Shown here: positions 44,026-52,721 of the stretch, in pieces
Numbering within the stretch: position 1 is the first letter of the stretch
How the letters are laid out: each line of letters begins with the position of its first letter
Assembly (NCBI GenBank): GCA_029260595.1
Contig: JAJDCY010000013.1
Location: forward strand, 1 to 64,000
DNA: 64,000 bases
Reading direction: 5' to 3'
Source of the DNA: Phycisphaeraceae bacterium
GTDB lineage: Bacteria; Planctomycetota; Phycisphaerae; Phycisphaerales; Phycisphaeraceae
Made by a program: the position numbers and the translations under genes
The notes under the pieces: model-generated
What the model was told of the DNA's origin: nothing
The model's database searches: none
The model's input: the letters and a program-made list of their open reading frames with translations, nothing else

Positions 44026-45537
44026 ATGCCTGGTGAAATGCATCCACTCTGCCTGAAGATCACCGGCGGACTTGTATACGACCCATCGAACGGGGTCGAG
44101 GGGCAGCCGCGTGACGTCCTTATCGCCGACGGGCGGGTGGTCGATCAACTCCCACCCGGGATGCCAACTGAGCGCGTGCGCATCATCGATGCCCGTGGGT
44201 GCACGGTGATGCCGGGCGGGATTGATATGCACACGCACATCGTCGCGCTGCCGCAAACCACCGATCAGTCTGAGGTGAAGAGCATGGGCGAGTCAGGCAC
44301 GGGGTTCGCGCTCCCCTCGCCTAAGGATGCGGGCATCGTCTACGCCCGGCTGGGCTACACCACCGTCATCGAGGCCGCCGTCACACCGGATCAAGCTGAT
44401 CAGGTCCGCGCTGCGATCCAACAAACCCCGATCCTCGACATCGGATTCTTGCTGGAGCTAACCGATTGGCCGGCTGTCATTGATTCGCTTCGACAGGGCG
44501 ACGAGGCATCGGCGTTGCGTGAAGTGGCTCGGCTGATGCGTGAGACCGGCGCGTACGGTATCAAAGCGGTGTTGGGCATCGGCGCGAACACTGACGCCGG
44601 TGCACGACCAAAGATAAATGAGGGATTTCTCGATCAGCCGATGAAACCGGGCGGTGTTTCGCCGCGGCGGCTGCTTACGTTTCTCAGCGACGCGGCGCAT
44701 GAACTAAATCTGCCGCACCCCCCCCACCTCCATGCGGCGTACCTCGGTATTCCGGGCAACATCGAACCCACACTCCAAACGCTTGAGTTGTTTGGTGATC
44801 GCCCCGTCCATCTCGCCCACGCACAGTTCTACGCATACGGGCAGTCTGCCGATGGTGGGTTCGCCAGCGCAGCCGGCCGCCTCGGGGCATTCGTCAAATC
44901 GCACCCCAACGTAACACTGGACACCGGGCAAGTTGTCTTCGGGCCGGCGTGGGTCGTCACGCGCGATCGGGTATTGCATCGGTGGCTTCGGTACACCTTG
45001 CTCAACTCAGACGCCCCGACCGAGGCCTGCGATCCGTTCGGCTTCGAGTATTCACAGGCCGACCCGATAAACGCCCTTCAGTGGGCGATCGGGCTGGAAC
45101 TGGCATTGGCCACGATCGATACCGACCAGGCAACGCTGTCGATGGACCACCCCAACGGTGGGCCGTTCTGGGCATACCCGCAGGTGCTCGGTTGGCTGAT
45201 GGACAAGCAGTCGCGCGACCGGCGGCTAGCCGACGCTCACCCGCTGGCCACATCCCACAGTGGGTTGGCCGGGCAGGATAGGGTGTTATCGATCGCAGAT
45301 GTCGTGCGGCTGACGCGATCGAATCCGGCGCGGGCACTTGGCCTAAAGAATAAGGGGCACTTGGCCGGCGGCGCCGACGCCGATGTCGCGATCTATAAAG
45401 TACAGCCCGATGGCCCCGCCAAGATGTTTAAACGCGCCGAGTGGGTTGTCAAAGGTGGCCTGGTAGTCGTCGAACGCGGCGAATTGTGTCAGACACCGGC
45501 GGCGACGCTTCTTAGTCCCTTCTCCGATCGGATGTAG
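44026..45537 (+). CDS. fhcA: Formylmethanofuran dehydrogenase subunit A-like protein (FhcA/FwdA)
   Basis: 503 residues of the FwdA branch of the amidohydrolase superfamily. Metal-binding and family motifs: GGIDMHTHIVALP (first His pair), a carboxylated-lysine candidate in AYGIKAVLGIGANTD, LPHPPHLHAAYLG, PVHLAHAQFYAYG, SMDHPNGGPFWAYP (the typical FwdA Asp-His-Pro-Asn-Gly), and NPARALGLKNKGHLAGGADADV. In methylotrophs the FhcABCD complex transfers or hydrolyses the formyl group from tetrahydromethanopterin; planctomycetes have this pathway. Subunits B, C and D are not beside it, so either they are elsewhere or this is a stand-alone hydrolase. Faces uppS with only four bases between stops. Confidence 0.88.
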   Translation: MPGEMHPLCLKITGGLVYDPSNGVEGQPRDVLIADGRVVDQLPPGMPTERVRIIDARGCTVMPGGIDMHTHIVALPQTTDQSEVKSMGESGTGFALPSPKDAGIVYARLGYTTVIEAAVTPDQADQVRAAIQQTPILDIGFLLELTDWPAVIDSLRQGDEASALREVARLMRETGAYGIKAVLGIGANTDAGARPKINEGFLDQPMKPGGVSPRRLLTFLSDAAHELNLPHPPHLHAAYLGIPGNIEPTLQTLELFGDRPVHLAHAQFYAYGQSADGGFASAAGRLGAFVKSHPNVTLDTGQVVFGPAWVVTRDRVLHRWLRYTLLNSDAPTEACDPFGFEYSQADPINALQWAIGLELALATIDTDQATLSMDHPNGGPFWAYPQVLGWLMDKQSRDRRLADAHPLATSHSGLAGQDRVLSIADVVRLTRSNPARALGLKNKGHLAGGADADVAIYKVQPDGPAKMFKRAEWVVKGGLVVVERGELCQTPAATLLSPFSDRM

Positions 45538-45541
45538 GCAA

Positions 45542-46324
45542 TCAATCCGCCCCGGGAACCCCTCCGAATTTGCGCCGTCGGTTCGCGAAAGCGCGGATCG
45601 CTTTGCGCAGCTCCTCCACATCGAACTGCGGCCAGCAGACATCGGTGACGTACATCTCCGCGTAGCTGATCTGCCAGAGAAGGTAGTTGCTCACACGCAA
45701 CTCGCCCGCTGTGCGCACAAGCAGGTCCGGATCGGGCAAACCGGCCGTGTACAGATGATCGCTGACCGTCTGTTCGGTGATCGCCTCAGGGTCGATCTGC
45801 CCGTCAGCCGCCTGCTGCGCGATCCGCCGCACCGCGTCGGTAATCTCAGTCCGCGACCCATAATTGATCGCCAGCGCTAGGGTTAGGCCGGTGTTGGGGG
45901 CGGTGAGTTCGACGGTTTCGTCCATTTTTTTGAGTAGTTTTGAGGGGAGGCCCTCGCGTCGGCCGACCTGGATGAAGCGGACGTTGTTGGCCATCATTTC
46001 CTCGCGTTCGGCGAGGATGTAGTGCTCAAATAATCCCATGAGGAAGTTAATTTCGTGCGCAGGGCGTTTCCAGTTCTCCATGGAGAAGCTGTAGAGGGTG
46101 AGCACATCGAGCTCGAGGCGGGCGCATTCTGTGACGATGGGGCGGACACCGGCGGCGCCGGCGCGGTGTCCGAACATTCGGAACTTGCCCTGTTGCTGGG
46201 CCCATCGGCCGTTGCCGTCCATGATGATGGCGATGTGGCGTGGTAGGGCCTCGGGTGGGAGGCCGAGTTGTGCGAAGGACTCGGCGGTATCTTTGGCGCG
46301 GTTTTGCTCGACCGTTGAGTTCAC
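45542..46324 (-). CDS. uppS: Isoprenyl transferase (undecaprenyl pyrophosphate synthase family)
   Basis: 260 residues. Makes the long-chain isoprenyl diphosphate carrier for cell-wall precursors. Motifs: HIAIIMDGNGRWAQQQGK (catalytic Asp), FGHRAGAAGVRPIV, LTLYSFSMENWKRP, AINYGSRTEITDAVR, and LPDPDLLVRTAGELRVSNYLLWQISYAE near the end. The start is a GTG at 46324 with GGAGAG six bases upstream. It follows purA on the same strand after 50 bp, so may share its transcript. Confidence 0.95.
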   Translation of the reverse strand: MNSTVEQNRAKDTAESFAQLGLPPEALPRHIAIIMDGNGRWAQQQGKFRMFGHRAGAAGVRPIVTECARLELDVLTLYSFSMENWKRPAHEINFLMGLFEHYILAEREEMMANNVRFIQVGRREGLPSKLLKKMDETVELTAPNTGLTLALAINYGSRTEITDAVRRIAQQAADGQIDPEAITEQTVSDHLYTAGLPDPDLLVRTAGELRVSNYLLWQISYAEMYVTDVCWPQFDVEELRKAIRAFANRRRKFGGVPGAD

Positions 46325-46374
46325 CGATCACTCTCCAGGACGTTGCTGACGGTTGACGCGGCGGCGACAGTCGA

Positions 46375-47757
46375 TCATGCGTGGATGGCTTGGTCGCGTC
46401 GTGGGCCGACCCCGATCATACGCACGGGGACGCCGACGTGTTCCTCGATGCGGCGGACATAGGCCATTGCGTTGGGCGGCAAGCGATCGATCGAGGTGCA
46501 GTCGGTGATCGGCTCGGAGAAGCCGGGCATTTGCTCGTACACCGGTTCGGCTTCGGCCAGCACCGCGGCGTCCGACGGGAAGCCGTCGATCGCCTGGCCG
46601 CCGACGCGGTATCCCACGCAAAGCTTGAGCGGGTCCAGTCCGGACAGGACATCGAGCAGTGTGAGGCATAACTCGGTCGCGCCGCTGATTCTGGCGGTGT
46701 ATTTCACGGCGACGAGGTCGAGCCAACCGCATCGGCGTGGGCGGCCGGTGGTAGTGCCGAATTCGTTGCCTGCTTTTCGGATCCGCTCGCCGGTTTGGTC
46801 GTCTAGCTCGGTTGGCATCGGGCCGCCGCCGACGCGGGTCGCGTAGGCCTTGACGACGCCGAGCACCCTGGCGAGGTTGCGTCCCGGGACGCCGGTTCCG
46901 GTTCCGATGCCGAGCGACGAGCAGTTGCTGGAAGTGACGAACGGGTAGGTTCCGTGATCGATATCGAGCAGTGTCGCGTTGGCGCCTTCGAACAGGAGGC
47001 GTCGGCCTGCGTCGATGGAATCGTGGAGCAAGGTCGCGGTGTTGGTGATGTGTGGGCGGAGTGCCTGGCCATAGGCGCCGTATTGCTTGGCGAGTTGTGC
47101 GGCGTCGATGGGTTCAAACGATTGCCCACACTGTTTGGCCAGTGCGGCGAGGACGACTTCTTTCACACTGACGATGTAGCGGAGTTTCTCGGCGAGCCGG
47201 TCGGGGTCGAGCAATTCGCCGACACGGACCGCGGTCGACCGCAAGGCTTTGTCGGCGTAGCAGGGTCCGATGCCGCGGCCTGTTGTGCCGATGACTGAAT
47301 CCCCGCCGCGTGCGTGGTTGATGGCCTGCTCGCGCAGGAGGTCTTCGGCCTGGTGGTAGGGGAACACAACGTGGGCGCGATCGCTGATACGCAGATTGTC
47401 TTCGACGCGGACGCCGCGCCGGCGGAGGCCCTCGATCTCGCCGAGCAGTGCGCCGGGGTCGACGACGACGCCGTTGCCCAAGACGCTGTGCTTGTCGGGG
47501 TAGAGGATCCCGGAGGGGACCTGGTGCAGTGCGTAGCGGTCGTCGCCGACCTGCACGCTGTGCCCGGCGTTGGCGCCGCCGTTGTAGCGGATCACCAGGT
47601 CGAAATCGGGTGCGAGCAGGTCGACGATCTTGCCCTTGCCCTCATCGCCCCACTGCAAACCGACGACGGCTGCGTGCTCGACACCCGTTTGCGGGCCCTT
47701 GTGGGCGGTGTTTGTCGCGCGCGATGCTTCCGTGGGGTTGGGCATTAGGGTGCTCAT
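46375..47757 (-). CDS. purA: Adenylosuccinate synthetase
   Basis: 460 residues. PurA joins IMP and aspartate with GTP in AMP synthesis. Clear motifs: VVGLQWGDEGKGKIVDLLA (P-loop), YNGGANAGHSV, GTTGRGIGPCYADKALR, LFEGANATLLDIDHGTYPFVTSSN and TTTGRPRRCGWLD. The N-terminus is about 25 residues longer than in E. coli (ATGs at 47757 and 47745), of no obvious function. An extended -10, TGCTACCAT, about 45 bp before the start fits a promoter. The C-terminal part contains a short insertion relative to compact PurA proteins. Confidence 0.96.
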   Translation of the reverse strand: MSTLMPNPTEASRATNTAHKGPQTGVEHAAVVGLQWGDEGKGKIVDLLAPDFDLVIRYNGGANAGHSVQVGDDRYALHQVPSGILYPDKHSVLGNGVVVDPGALLGEIEGLRRRGVRVEDNLRISDRAHVVFPYHQAEDLLREQAINHARGGDSVIGTTGRGIGPCYADKALRSTAVRVGELLDPDRLAEKLRYIVSVKEVVLAALAKQCGQSFEPIDAAQLAKQYGAYGQALRPHITNTATLLHDSIDAGRRLLFEGANATLLDIDHGTYPFVTSSNCSSLGIGTGTGVPGRNLARVLGVVKAYATRVGGGPMPTELDDQTGERIRKAGNEFGTTTGRPRRCGWLDLVAVKYTARISGATELCLTLLDVLSGLDPLKLCVGYRVGGQAIDGFPSDAAVLAEAEPVYEQMPGFSEPITDCTSIDRLPPNAMAYVRRIEEHVGVPVRMIGVGPRRDQAIHA

Positions 47758-47869
47758 CCAGTCGTGTCCGTGAGAGATCGTCGGCCATCCCAGGCCAAAG
47801 CGTATGGTAGCAGAACGTGACTATGCGGCCGCGTCGACAATGGTCCGCGGTGACCCGCTACCCGACCCG

Positions 47870-48967
47870 CTAATCGCCGAAACTTGTGCCGATGTCGCGG
47901 GCCGCGATCACGAGTGGGTGGTCGGGGCTGACGAGGCGTTGTTTGTCGGCTGCGATGAGTAGATCGGCGTCCGTAACGGTCCGGCCTTTCATCGCGATGA
48001 GGCGGCTTTGCTTTCCCTCCATGAGGACACGGATCGCGGCGTGGCCGAACTCGGTGGCGAGGACGCGGTCTTCGGGGACGGGTGTGCCGCCGCGCTGGAC
48101 GTGGCCGAGCACGGTGGTGCGCGTCTCGATCCCGGTGCGCTTCTCGATCTGGTCGCCGACGACACGGCTGACCCCGCCCAGGCGGATGGGGTCGGCGCTG
48201 GTCGGGTCGACACGATCGACGACCTGCTCGCCATCGACCGGCTTAGCGCCCTCGGACACGCAGATGATGCTGAAGCGCTTGCCGTGGCGGGAGCGGCTGG
48301 TCACGGCGTCGCAGACTTTGTCGATATCGAATGGGATCTCGGGCAGGAGGATGACGTCCGCCCCGGAAGCAACGCCGGCGTGGAGGGCGATCCAGCCGGC
48401 GTGTCGGCCCATGACTTCGACGAGCATCGCGCGGTGGTGGCTGGCGGCGGTGGTGTGGATGCGGTCCAACGCCATGGTGGCGACGTAGCGCGCGGTCGCA
48501 AAACCAAAGGTGATGTCCGTGCCCTCAAGGTCGTTGTCGATCGTCTTGGGGACGCCGATGCAGTTGAGCCCCTTCTTGACGAAGTGGGACGCGACGGTCA
48601 TCGTCCCATCCCCGCCGATCACGATTAGTGCGTCGATCTTGCGCTGCTCGATGTGGTCCATCACCCGATCGGTGACGTCCTGTATCCGCACCTGGCCATC
48701 GGTCTTGACGGGGTATCGTGTGGGGTCGCATTTGTTGTTGGTGCCGAGGATCGTCCCGCCAAGGGTCAGGATGTTGCTGACGTCGGCTGCTTCGAGGCGG
48801 TGGATACGGTTCTGCACCAGTCCGAGGAAGCCGTCCTCGATGCCGAATACCTCGAGCCCGTGGCGATAGATCGCACACTTGGTCACGGCGCGGATGACGG
48901 CGTTGAGGCCGGGGCAGTCGCCGCCACCGGTCAGGATCCCGATCCGCTTGATGTTGGTTGCTCCCAA
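47870..48967 (-). CDS. pfkA: 6-phosphofructokinase, group III type
   Basis: 365 residues. The start is a TTG with AAGGAG nine bases upstream. Motifs: RIGILTGGGDCPGLNAVIRAV, VIGGDGTMTVA and VPKTIDNDL, MGRHAGWIALHAG, LGHVQRGGTPVPEDRVLA. The residue pair that usually tells donors apart is mixed: GGDGT carries the Gly of ATP-using enzymes, while PKTIDND carries the Lys common in pyrophosphate-using ones. This mix is seen in group III ATP-dependent enzymes of actinobacterial type, so ATP is the better guess. Divergent from the Rrf2 regulator; the shared region carries a perfect palindrome that could control both. Confidence 0.92.
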   Translation of the reverse strand: MGATNIKRIGILTGGGDCPGLNAVIRAVTKCAIYRHGLEVFGIEDGFLGLVQNRIHRLEAADVSNILTLGGTILGTNNKCDPTRYPVKTDGQVRIQDVTDRVMDHIEQRKIDALIVIGGDGTMTVASHFVKKGLNCIGVPKTIDNDLEGTDITFGFATARYVATMALDRIHTTAASHHRAMLVEVMGRHAGWIALHAGVASGADVILLPEIPFDIDKVCDAVTSRSRHGKRFSIICVSEGAKPVDGEQVVDRVDPTSADPIRLGGVSRVVGDQIEKRTGIETRTTVLGHVQRGGTPVPEDRVLATEFGHAAIRVLMEGKQSRLIAMKGRTVTDADLLIAADKQRLVSPDHPLVIAARDIGTSFGD

Positions 48968-48999
48968 AGACCATCACTCCTTGTTATCTTTTTTTTGAG

Positions 49000-49020
49000 C
49001 GGTCAAAATAATATTGACCG
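49000..49020. promoter_or_regulatory. Perfect palindrome between pfkA and the Rrf2 gene
   Basis: CGGTCAA-AATAATA-TTGACCG, two perfect 7-bp arms around an A/T-rich 7-bp spacer. The right arm contains TTGACC, which could act as the -35 of a rightward promoter. It lies 70 bp before the Rrf2 start and 33 bp upstream of pfkA. Size and A/T centre suit a dimeric winged-helix regulator such as the Rrf2 protein itself. Confidence 0.6.
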
Positions 49021-49090
49021 GTTAAGGGTTATATCTGATGGCAATTGGACATCTTGAGGCTCTACCCACTCTGGTGGAAGGACTTATCCT

Positions 49091-49564
49091 ATGATTTACT
49101 CCAATGCGTGTGCCTATGCGATCCGGGCCATCAGCCGGCTGGCGATGATACAGCCGAAGGGGTATGTGCTGCTTGATGACCTGTGTGAGGGGACGGAGCT
49201 GCCGCGTCACTTCGTCGCGAAGATCTTCCAAGACCTTGTGAGGAAAGGGCTTTTGACGAGTGCGAAGGGCCGTGGCGGGGGATTCGCCCTGACGCGTGAT
49301 CCGGGGAAGATCAACCTTCATGAGATTGTCGCGGCAGTGGATGGCGTGGAGCAGTTGGATCACTGCGTGGTTGGGTTGTCGCTATGCGATGCGAGCCAGC
49401 CTTGCCCTCAGCACGATCACTGGCAGCCGATCCGTGAGAACCTCAAGAGCTTTCTCAAGGAGACCACGCTCAAGGATATGAGCGAGACTCTGGAGCAGAA
49501 GATCAACCTCAGCGGCAGCCCCCTACCGACCGTGACGAAGCAATCCAAGCCTGTGGTGCTTTGA
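49091..49564 (+). CDS. Rrf2 family transcriptional regulator
   Basis: 157 residues. Winged-helix N-terminus typical of Rrf2 (YAIRAISRLAMIQPKGYVLLDDLCEGTELPRHFVAKIFQDLVRKGLLTSAKGRGGGFALTRDP in segments), then a region with three cysteines in HCVVGLSLCDASQPCPQHDHW, spaced as in [Fe-S]-binding members such as NsrR/IscR. So it probably senses nitric oxide, oxygen or cluster status. The C-terminal tail from about residue 135 is poorly conserved. GGAAGG lies nine bases before the ATG. The palindrome upstream is the likely operator, making pfkA a possible target. Confidence 0.9.
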   Translation: MIYSNACAYAIRAISRLAMIQPKGYVLLDDLCEGTELPRHFVAKIFQDLVRKGLLTSAKGRGGGFALTRDPGKINLHEIVAAVDGVEQLDHCVVGLSLCDASQPCPQHDHWQPIRENLKSFLKETTLKDMSETLEQKINLSGSPLPTVTKQSKPVVL

Positions 49565-49597
49565 TCCGTCGTTCGGCCGGCAGGGGAATCATTGCGA

Positions 49598-50152
49598 TTA
49601 AGCGCTGCATTTCACGGGGTTTAAACCGATTTCAACGGGCTGCATCGCGGCCACGGCGGGCTCGATAGCGGGCTTGAGCGATGCTCGTCGAGCGGCCATC
49701 GCCGGCCAGGGGTATCGGTGTGTCAGGTGGTTGTGCAACGGGTCCGCCTCGGCCAACCAGAGCATTACCGGCTCACCGAAGCGCCGCCATGCGAACGCGC
49801 TGGCTCGCGGTAGGCGCTCGACGGTGGTGGCCAGGTGCAGTTGCCCGTCGCGTCGGTAGAGCGGGAGGAGTTGGAACTGCCACGCCTGTCGTCGAGACAG
49901 GAGGGCGTTGAGCCCCGCGTCGATTTGGATTGATTCCAGATTGACGGCTGTGCCGTGGTCGCGGTATTGGTCGGCCCAGGCGCGCTCGACGGCGGCGCGG
50001 CTGACGCCGAACATGCGCTCGGCAAGCTCGCCGAATGGACGGCCGGTCTTGCGTTGGACCATCAGGATTGTGGAGACCTGCAAGCCGGAGAGTTCACCAT
50101 GCTTGCGGAGAATGACACCGATGCGTGCGCTGTGCGCCCCATGAGAAGACAT
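49598..50152 (-). CDS. Stand-alone GspE/PilB N-terminal-like domain protein
   Basis: 184 residues. The sequence resembles the N-terminal MshEN/GspE_N domain (PF05157) of secretion and pilus ATPases: ILRKHGELSGLQVSTILMVQRKTGRPFGELAERMFGVSRAAVERAW, then VNLESIQIDAGLNALLSRRQAWQFQLLPLYRRDGQLHLATTVER. No ATPase domain follows; the last 45 residues are unrelated and basic. Such domains can bind cyclic di-GMP, but the typical RLGxx-L motif is only partial here. Role unknown; perhaps a c-di-GMP- or pilus-related adaptor. AAAGG lies nine bases before the ATG. Confidence 0.65.
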   Translation of the reverse strand: MSSHGAHSARIGVILRKHGELSGLQVSTILMVQRKTGRPFGELAERMFGVSRAAVERAWADQYRDHGTAVNLESIQIDAGLNALLSRRQAWQFQLLPLYRRDGQLHLATTVERLPRASAFAWRRFGEPVMLWLAEADPLHNHLTHRYPWPAMAARRASLKPAIEPAVAAMQPVEIGLNPVKCSA

Positions 50153-50340
50153 TATCGGGACCTTTATTGAACGGACGAGACAGCATAGAGATACCTATCG
50201 GCCGAGTCGGGGGCGCACTTAAGCGATCGGAAAATAAAAAGTGAAATTCTTTATCGGTTGTGACGATTTTGCGAGCGCAACTCGCCGCAGGCAGAGGAAT
50301 AACGCTGAAAACAAGTGGTTTTTCGCGCGCGGCGGTGCCC

Positions 50341-50368
50341 TTGACAGTCTTGCGAGACTGGGTACTAT
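50341..50368 (+). promoter_or_regulatory. Promoter of the candidate ncRNA
   Basis: A perfect -35 TTGACA (50341-50346), 16-bp spacer and TACTAT (50363-50368); transcription start expected near 50375. The spacer contains the inverted repeat AGTCT-TGCG-AGACT (50345-50358), a possible operator. Confidence 0.65.
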
Positions 50369-50693
50369 GCCCCTGTGAGGTGCAGAGAGAGTTGTGAGCG
50401 AATGGGTTCGCAACACCGCGCCGGCCCGCGATCCTGAGTAACCGAGGGTGAGGGGGGGGAGACGGGACGAGGGAGAGAAACGGTTACTCGGTTTGGTCGT
50501 AGGCCTGTCTGGGGCGACGGTAATCGTGATGAAAAACTAAGTCGGTTGGTTGCCGTCACGGGTGTGGCGGTTTCGTTACGCGGCGAGGGCAAGTGCGCGG
50601 CGTGGTTGGTTCGCGGTGAGAAGTTTGACGAAATGCAGGGGGTTGTTGACGAACAGCGACCCGGATCAGAGGAGCGGCGTACCGGATCAATAA

Positions 50694-50732
50694 AGAAAAA
50701 AACCCCAGGCACGAGGTCTTGTTCGTGCCTGG
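50694..50732 (-). terminator. Rho-independent terminator, minus strand
   Basis: A perfect 10-bp stem CCAGGCACGA/TCGTGCCTGG (8-nt loop, 50705-50732) followed on the minus strand by GGTTTTTTTCTTT. It is 373 bp beyond the serA stop and probably ends the hemL-serA message; an antisense RNA to the plus-strand ncRNA is the alternative. Confidence 0.75.
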
Positions 50733-50774
50733 AGCTTATCGGGGGGGAGGTTGGGTCGGAGGGTCCGGCCCGAG

Positions 50775-50812
50775 CCCGCGTCGTCTAGGGACAGCAGCGA
50801 CGCGGGTTTTTT
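50775..50812 (+). terminator. Rho-independent terminator, plus strand, of the candidate ncRNA
   Basis: CCCGCGTCG (50775-50783) and CGACGCGGG (50798-50806) form a perfect 9-bp GC-rich stem, followed at once by TTTTTT. No plus-strand gene lies upstream within 1.2 kb apart from the ncRNA candidate. Confidence 0.85.
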
Positions 50813-51104
50813 ATCGTCTATAGTGGGGGGTGAGTCACCAGTTTATTGCCCTTAACGCTTGCGGATCATAGGCTTGAGTCACGTCGATCCCGACCGGCGG
50901 TCCCAAGGCACCGATCGGTTAGCTGTGTTGTGGCAATGATTTACGATCGGCAGCCCGATCCCGCGGGTGTGAGGTGGGTTGCAGGAAATTTTTTTCGGTC
51001 AGGCGTGGTTTTTGGGATGAATCGAGGCTATTTTTGCGCGAACGCGGGCGGGGATCGGTTGATTTTGTCGCGAGAATGGTGCCTTGGCGAGTGGGTGGGC
51101 AGGC
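50813..51104. other. 292-bp region with no recognised feature
   Basis: Between the plus-strand terminator and the serA stop I see no gene; it would be the 3' untranslated part of the serA message read on the minus strand. Confidence 0.4.
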
Positions 51105-52712
51105 TTATTGAGGCAGTTCGGGCAGCTTAACGATCATCACTTTAAGGATGCCGGGGCGGTGGCGCAGCCGGTTGATCAGGGCCTCAGGCGGCTCGCCGTC
51201 GAGCTTGAGGGTCATCAATGCTTTGGTTTGTCGCCGGCTGATGGCCATGTCGGCGATGTTGACGCCGGCTTGCCCGAAGTCGGTGCCAACGAGGCCCACC
51301 GTGCCGGGCGTGTCTTCATTAAGGATCAGGACCATCACCCCGGCGGGGACGATGTCCATGTGGTAGCCGTTGATCTGGACCACGCGCGGGCGGTCGTCGT
51401 TGTAGACACGCCCGACGATCCGGCAGGTCTCTTCGCCGTGCTCGATTTCGATGGCTAACTCGAGCCCGCCGAGGCCGTCCTCTTCGGTTGTGACTGTGCG
51501 TAACGCGATGCCGCGCTGCTCGGCGATCGGTTTGACGTTCACGACGTTCAGCGGCACGTCCAGGTGCTTGCCGAGCAGCCCGATCAACGCCATGCGCTCG
51601 ATGGTGCCCGCCGCGGAGGCGAGTTGCTTGCCGGTCAACTCGAATGTCACGCGGTCGATGCCCTGGCAGAGCATCGGGGCGATCAGGCGTGCCATGCGCT
51701 GTGATAGATCGACGAAGCGCGCCTGGATCGGGTCGAGGTCCAGCCGTACGCCGCCTGCGTTGACCGCGCCGGAGATCCCCTCGCCTCGCAGGTATTCGAG
51801 CAGTGCGGTCGCGGCACCGACACTCACCGCGCGTTGAGCTTCGAGTGTGCTGGCGCCGAGGTGCGGCGTGACGAGCACTTTGGGGTGTGTGCGCAGCGGG
51901 CTGTCGGCTGGGGGCGGTTCGGTGTCGAATACATCGAGCGCCGCGCCGCCGCATTGGCCGGATTCGATGGCGGGGAGCAGGTCGGCTTCGCTGATGATTC
52001 CGCCGCGGGCGGCGTTGATGACGCGCACGCCCTGCCTGCACAGCGCGAAGGTTTGCTTGTTGAGCATGCCGCGCGTCTGGTCGTTGAGCGGGACGTGGAA
52101 TGTGAGAAAATCGCTGTGCGGGAGCAGTTCGGTGAACTCGCCGTACATCTTGACCTTGCCGTCGAGTGCCGTGGATGCGTTGAAGAACGGGTCGTAGGCG
52201 ACGACCTTCATGCCGAACGCGACGGCCCGCTCGGCGACGGTTCTGCCGATCCGCCCAAAGCCGACCACGCCCAGGGTTTTGCCGCTTAGCTGGCTGCCCT
52301 GGAATTTGTTGCGGTCCCACCCGCCCTCGTGCATCGTGTGGTAGGACTGGCCGATGTTGCGGGCCAGGGCCATCATCAGCGCGAAGGCGTGCTCGGCGGT
52401 GCTGGTCGTGCTGGCCTCGGCCGAGTTCATCACGAGGATGCCTTTGGCGGTGGCGGCTTCGATGTCGATGTTGTCGACTCCGACGCCCGCACGCGCTACG
52501 GCGCGCAGCCGCCCGGGGCGGTCTAGCACGGCAGCGGTGACCTGGACGCCGCTGCGGACGATTAGGCCGTCGTGCTCTCCGATGATGTCGGCGAGTTGCT
52601 GCTCGGTGAGTCCGGGCTTGTTGACGAGCTCGGCGTCTTTCTGGTCGCGGATAAAGGCCAAGCCCTCGTCGGCGAGTTTGTCGGCGGCCAGGATCTTGAA
52701 AGCTGGGGGCAT
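51105..52712 (-). CDS. serA: D-3-phosphoglycerate dehydrogenase, long form
   Basis: 535 residues, the type with substrate, nucleotide, intervening (ASB) and ACT domains, first step of serine synthesis. Motifs: [34 protein letters not shown], the NAD-binding [33 protein letters not shown] (catalytic Arg), LDVFDTEPP and [14 protein letters not shown] (catalytic His). The C-terminal ACT domain starts near [21 protein letters not shown] and usually binds serine for feedback inhibition. AAGGA lies seven bases before the ATG. It starts 9 bp after the hemL stop, so the two are cotranscribed. Confidence 0.96.
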   Translation of the reverse strand: MPPAFKILAADKLADEGLAFIRDQKDAELVNKPGLTEQQLADIIGEHDGLIVRSGVQVTAAVLDRPGRLRAVARAGVGVDNIDIEAATAKGILVMNSAEASTTSTAEHAFALMMALARNIGQSYHTMHEGGWDRNKFQGSQLSGKTLGVVGFGRIGRTVAERAVAFGMKVVAYDPFFNASTALDGKVKMYGEFTELLPHSDFLTFHVPLNDQTRGMLNKQTFALCRQGVRVINAARGGIISEADLLPAIESGQCGGAALDVFDTEPPPADSPLRTHPKVLVTPHLGASTLEAQRAVSVGAATALLEYLRGEGISGAVNAGGVRLDLDPIQARFVDLSQRMARLIAPMLCQGIDRVTFELTGKQLASAAGTIERMALIGLLGKHLDVPLNVVNVKPIAEQRGIALRTVTTEEDGLGGLELAIEIEHGEETCRIVGRVYNDDRPRVVQINGYHMDIVPAGVMVLILNEDTPGTVGLVGTDFGQAGVNIADMAISRRQTKALMTLKLDGEPPEALINRLRHRPGILKVMIVKLPELPQ

Positions 52713-52721
52713 CCCTGTTCC

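Larger units (their letters stand above)
50375..50812 (+). ncRNA. Candidate novel structured ncRNA, about 438 nt, with a G-rich capped hairpin
   Basis: A promoter on the left and a strong terminator on the right bracket DNA with no convincing reading frame. Structures seen: an 11-bp stem CTGAGTAACCG (50434-50444) with CGGTTACTCGG (50481-50491), one G-U pair, enclosing a 36-nt purine loop with five runs of three or more G (a G-quadruplex candidate, 50446-50473); a second stem GACGGTAA/TTGCCGTC (about 50516-50559); and a 10-bp stem CCAGGCACGA/TCGTGCCTGG (50705-50732). It does not show the conserved segments of RNase P RNA, tmRNA, 6S or SRP RNA. Neighbouring genes are convergent, so it is not a leader. 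Length and terminator are inferred. Confidence 0.6.

Noticed and set aside
50546..50788. 80-codon open frame within the ncRNA candidate
   Set aside because: No ribosome binding site, no family resemblance, and it runs into the terminator stem.
50375..50812. RNase P RNA, tmRNA, 6S or SRP RNA as identity of the structured RNA
   Set aside because: None of the conserved segments of these RNAs could be found by eye; only a covariance-model scan can exclude a very divergent form.
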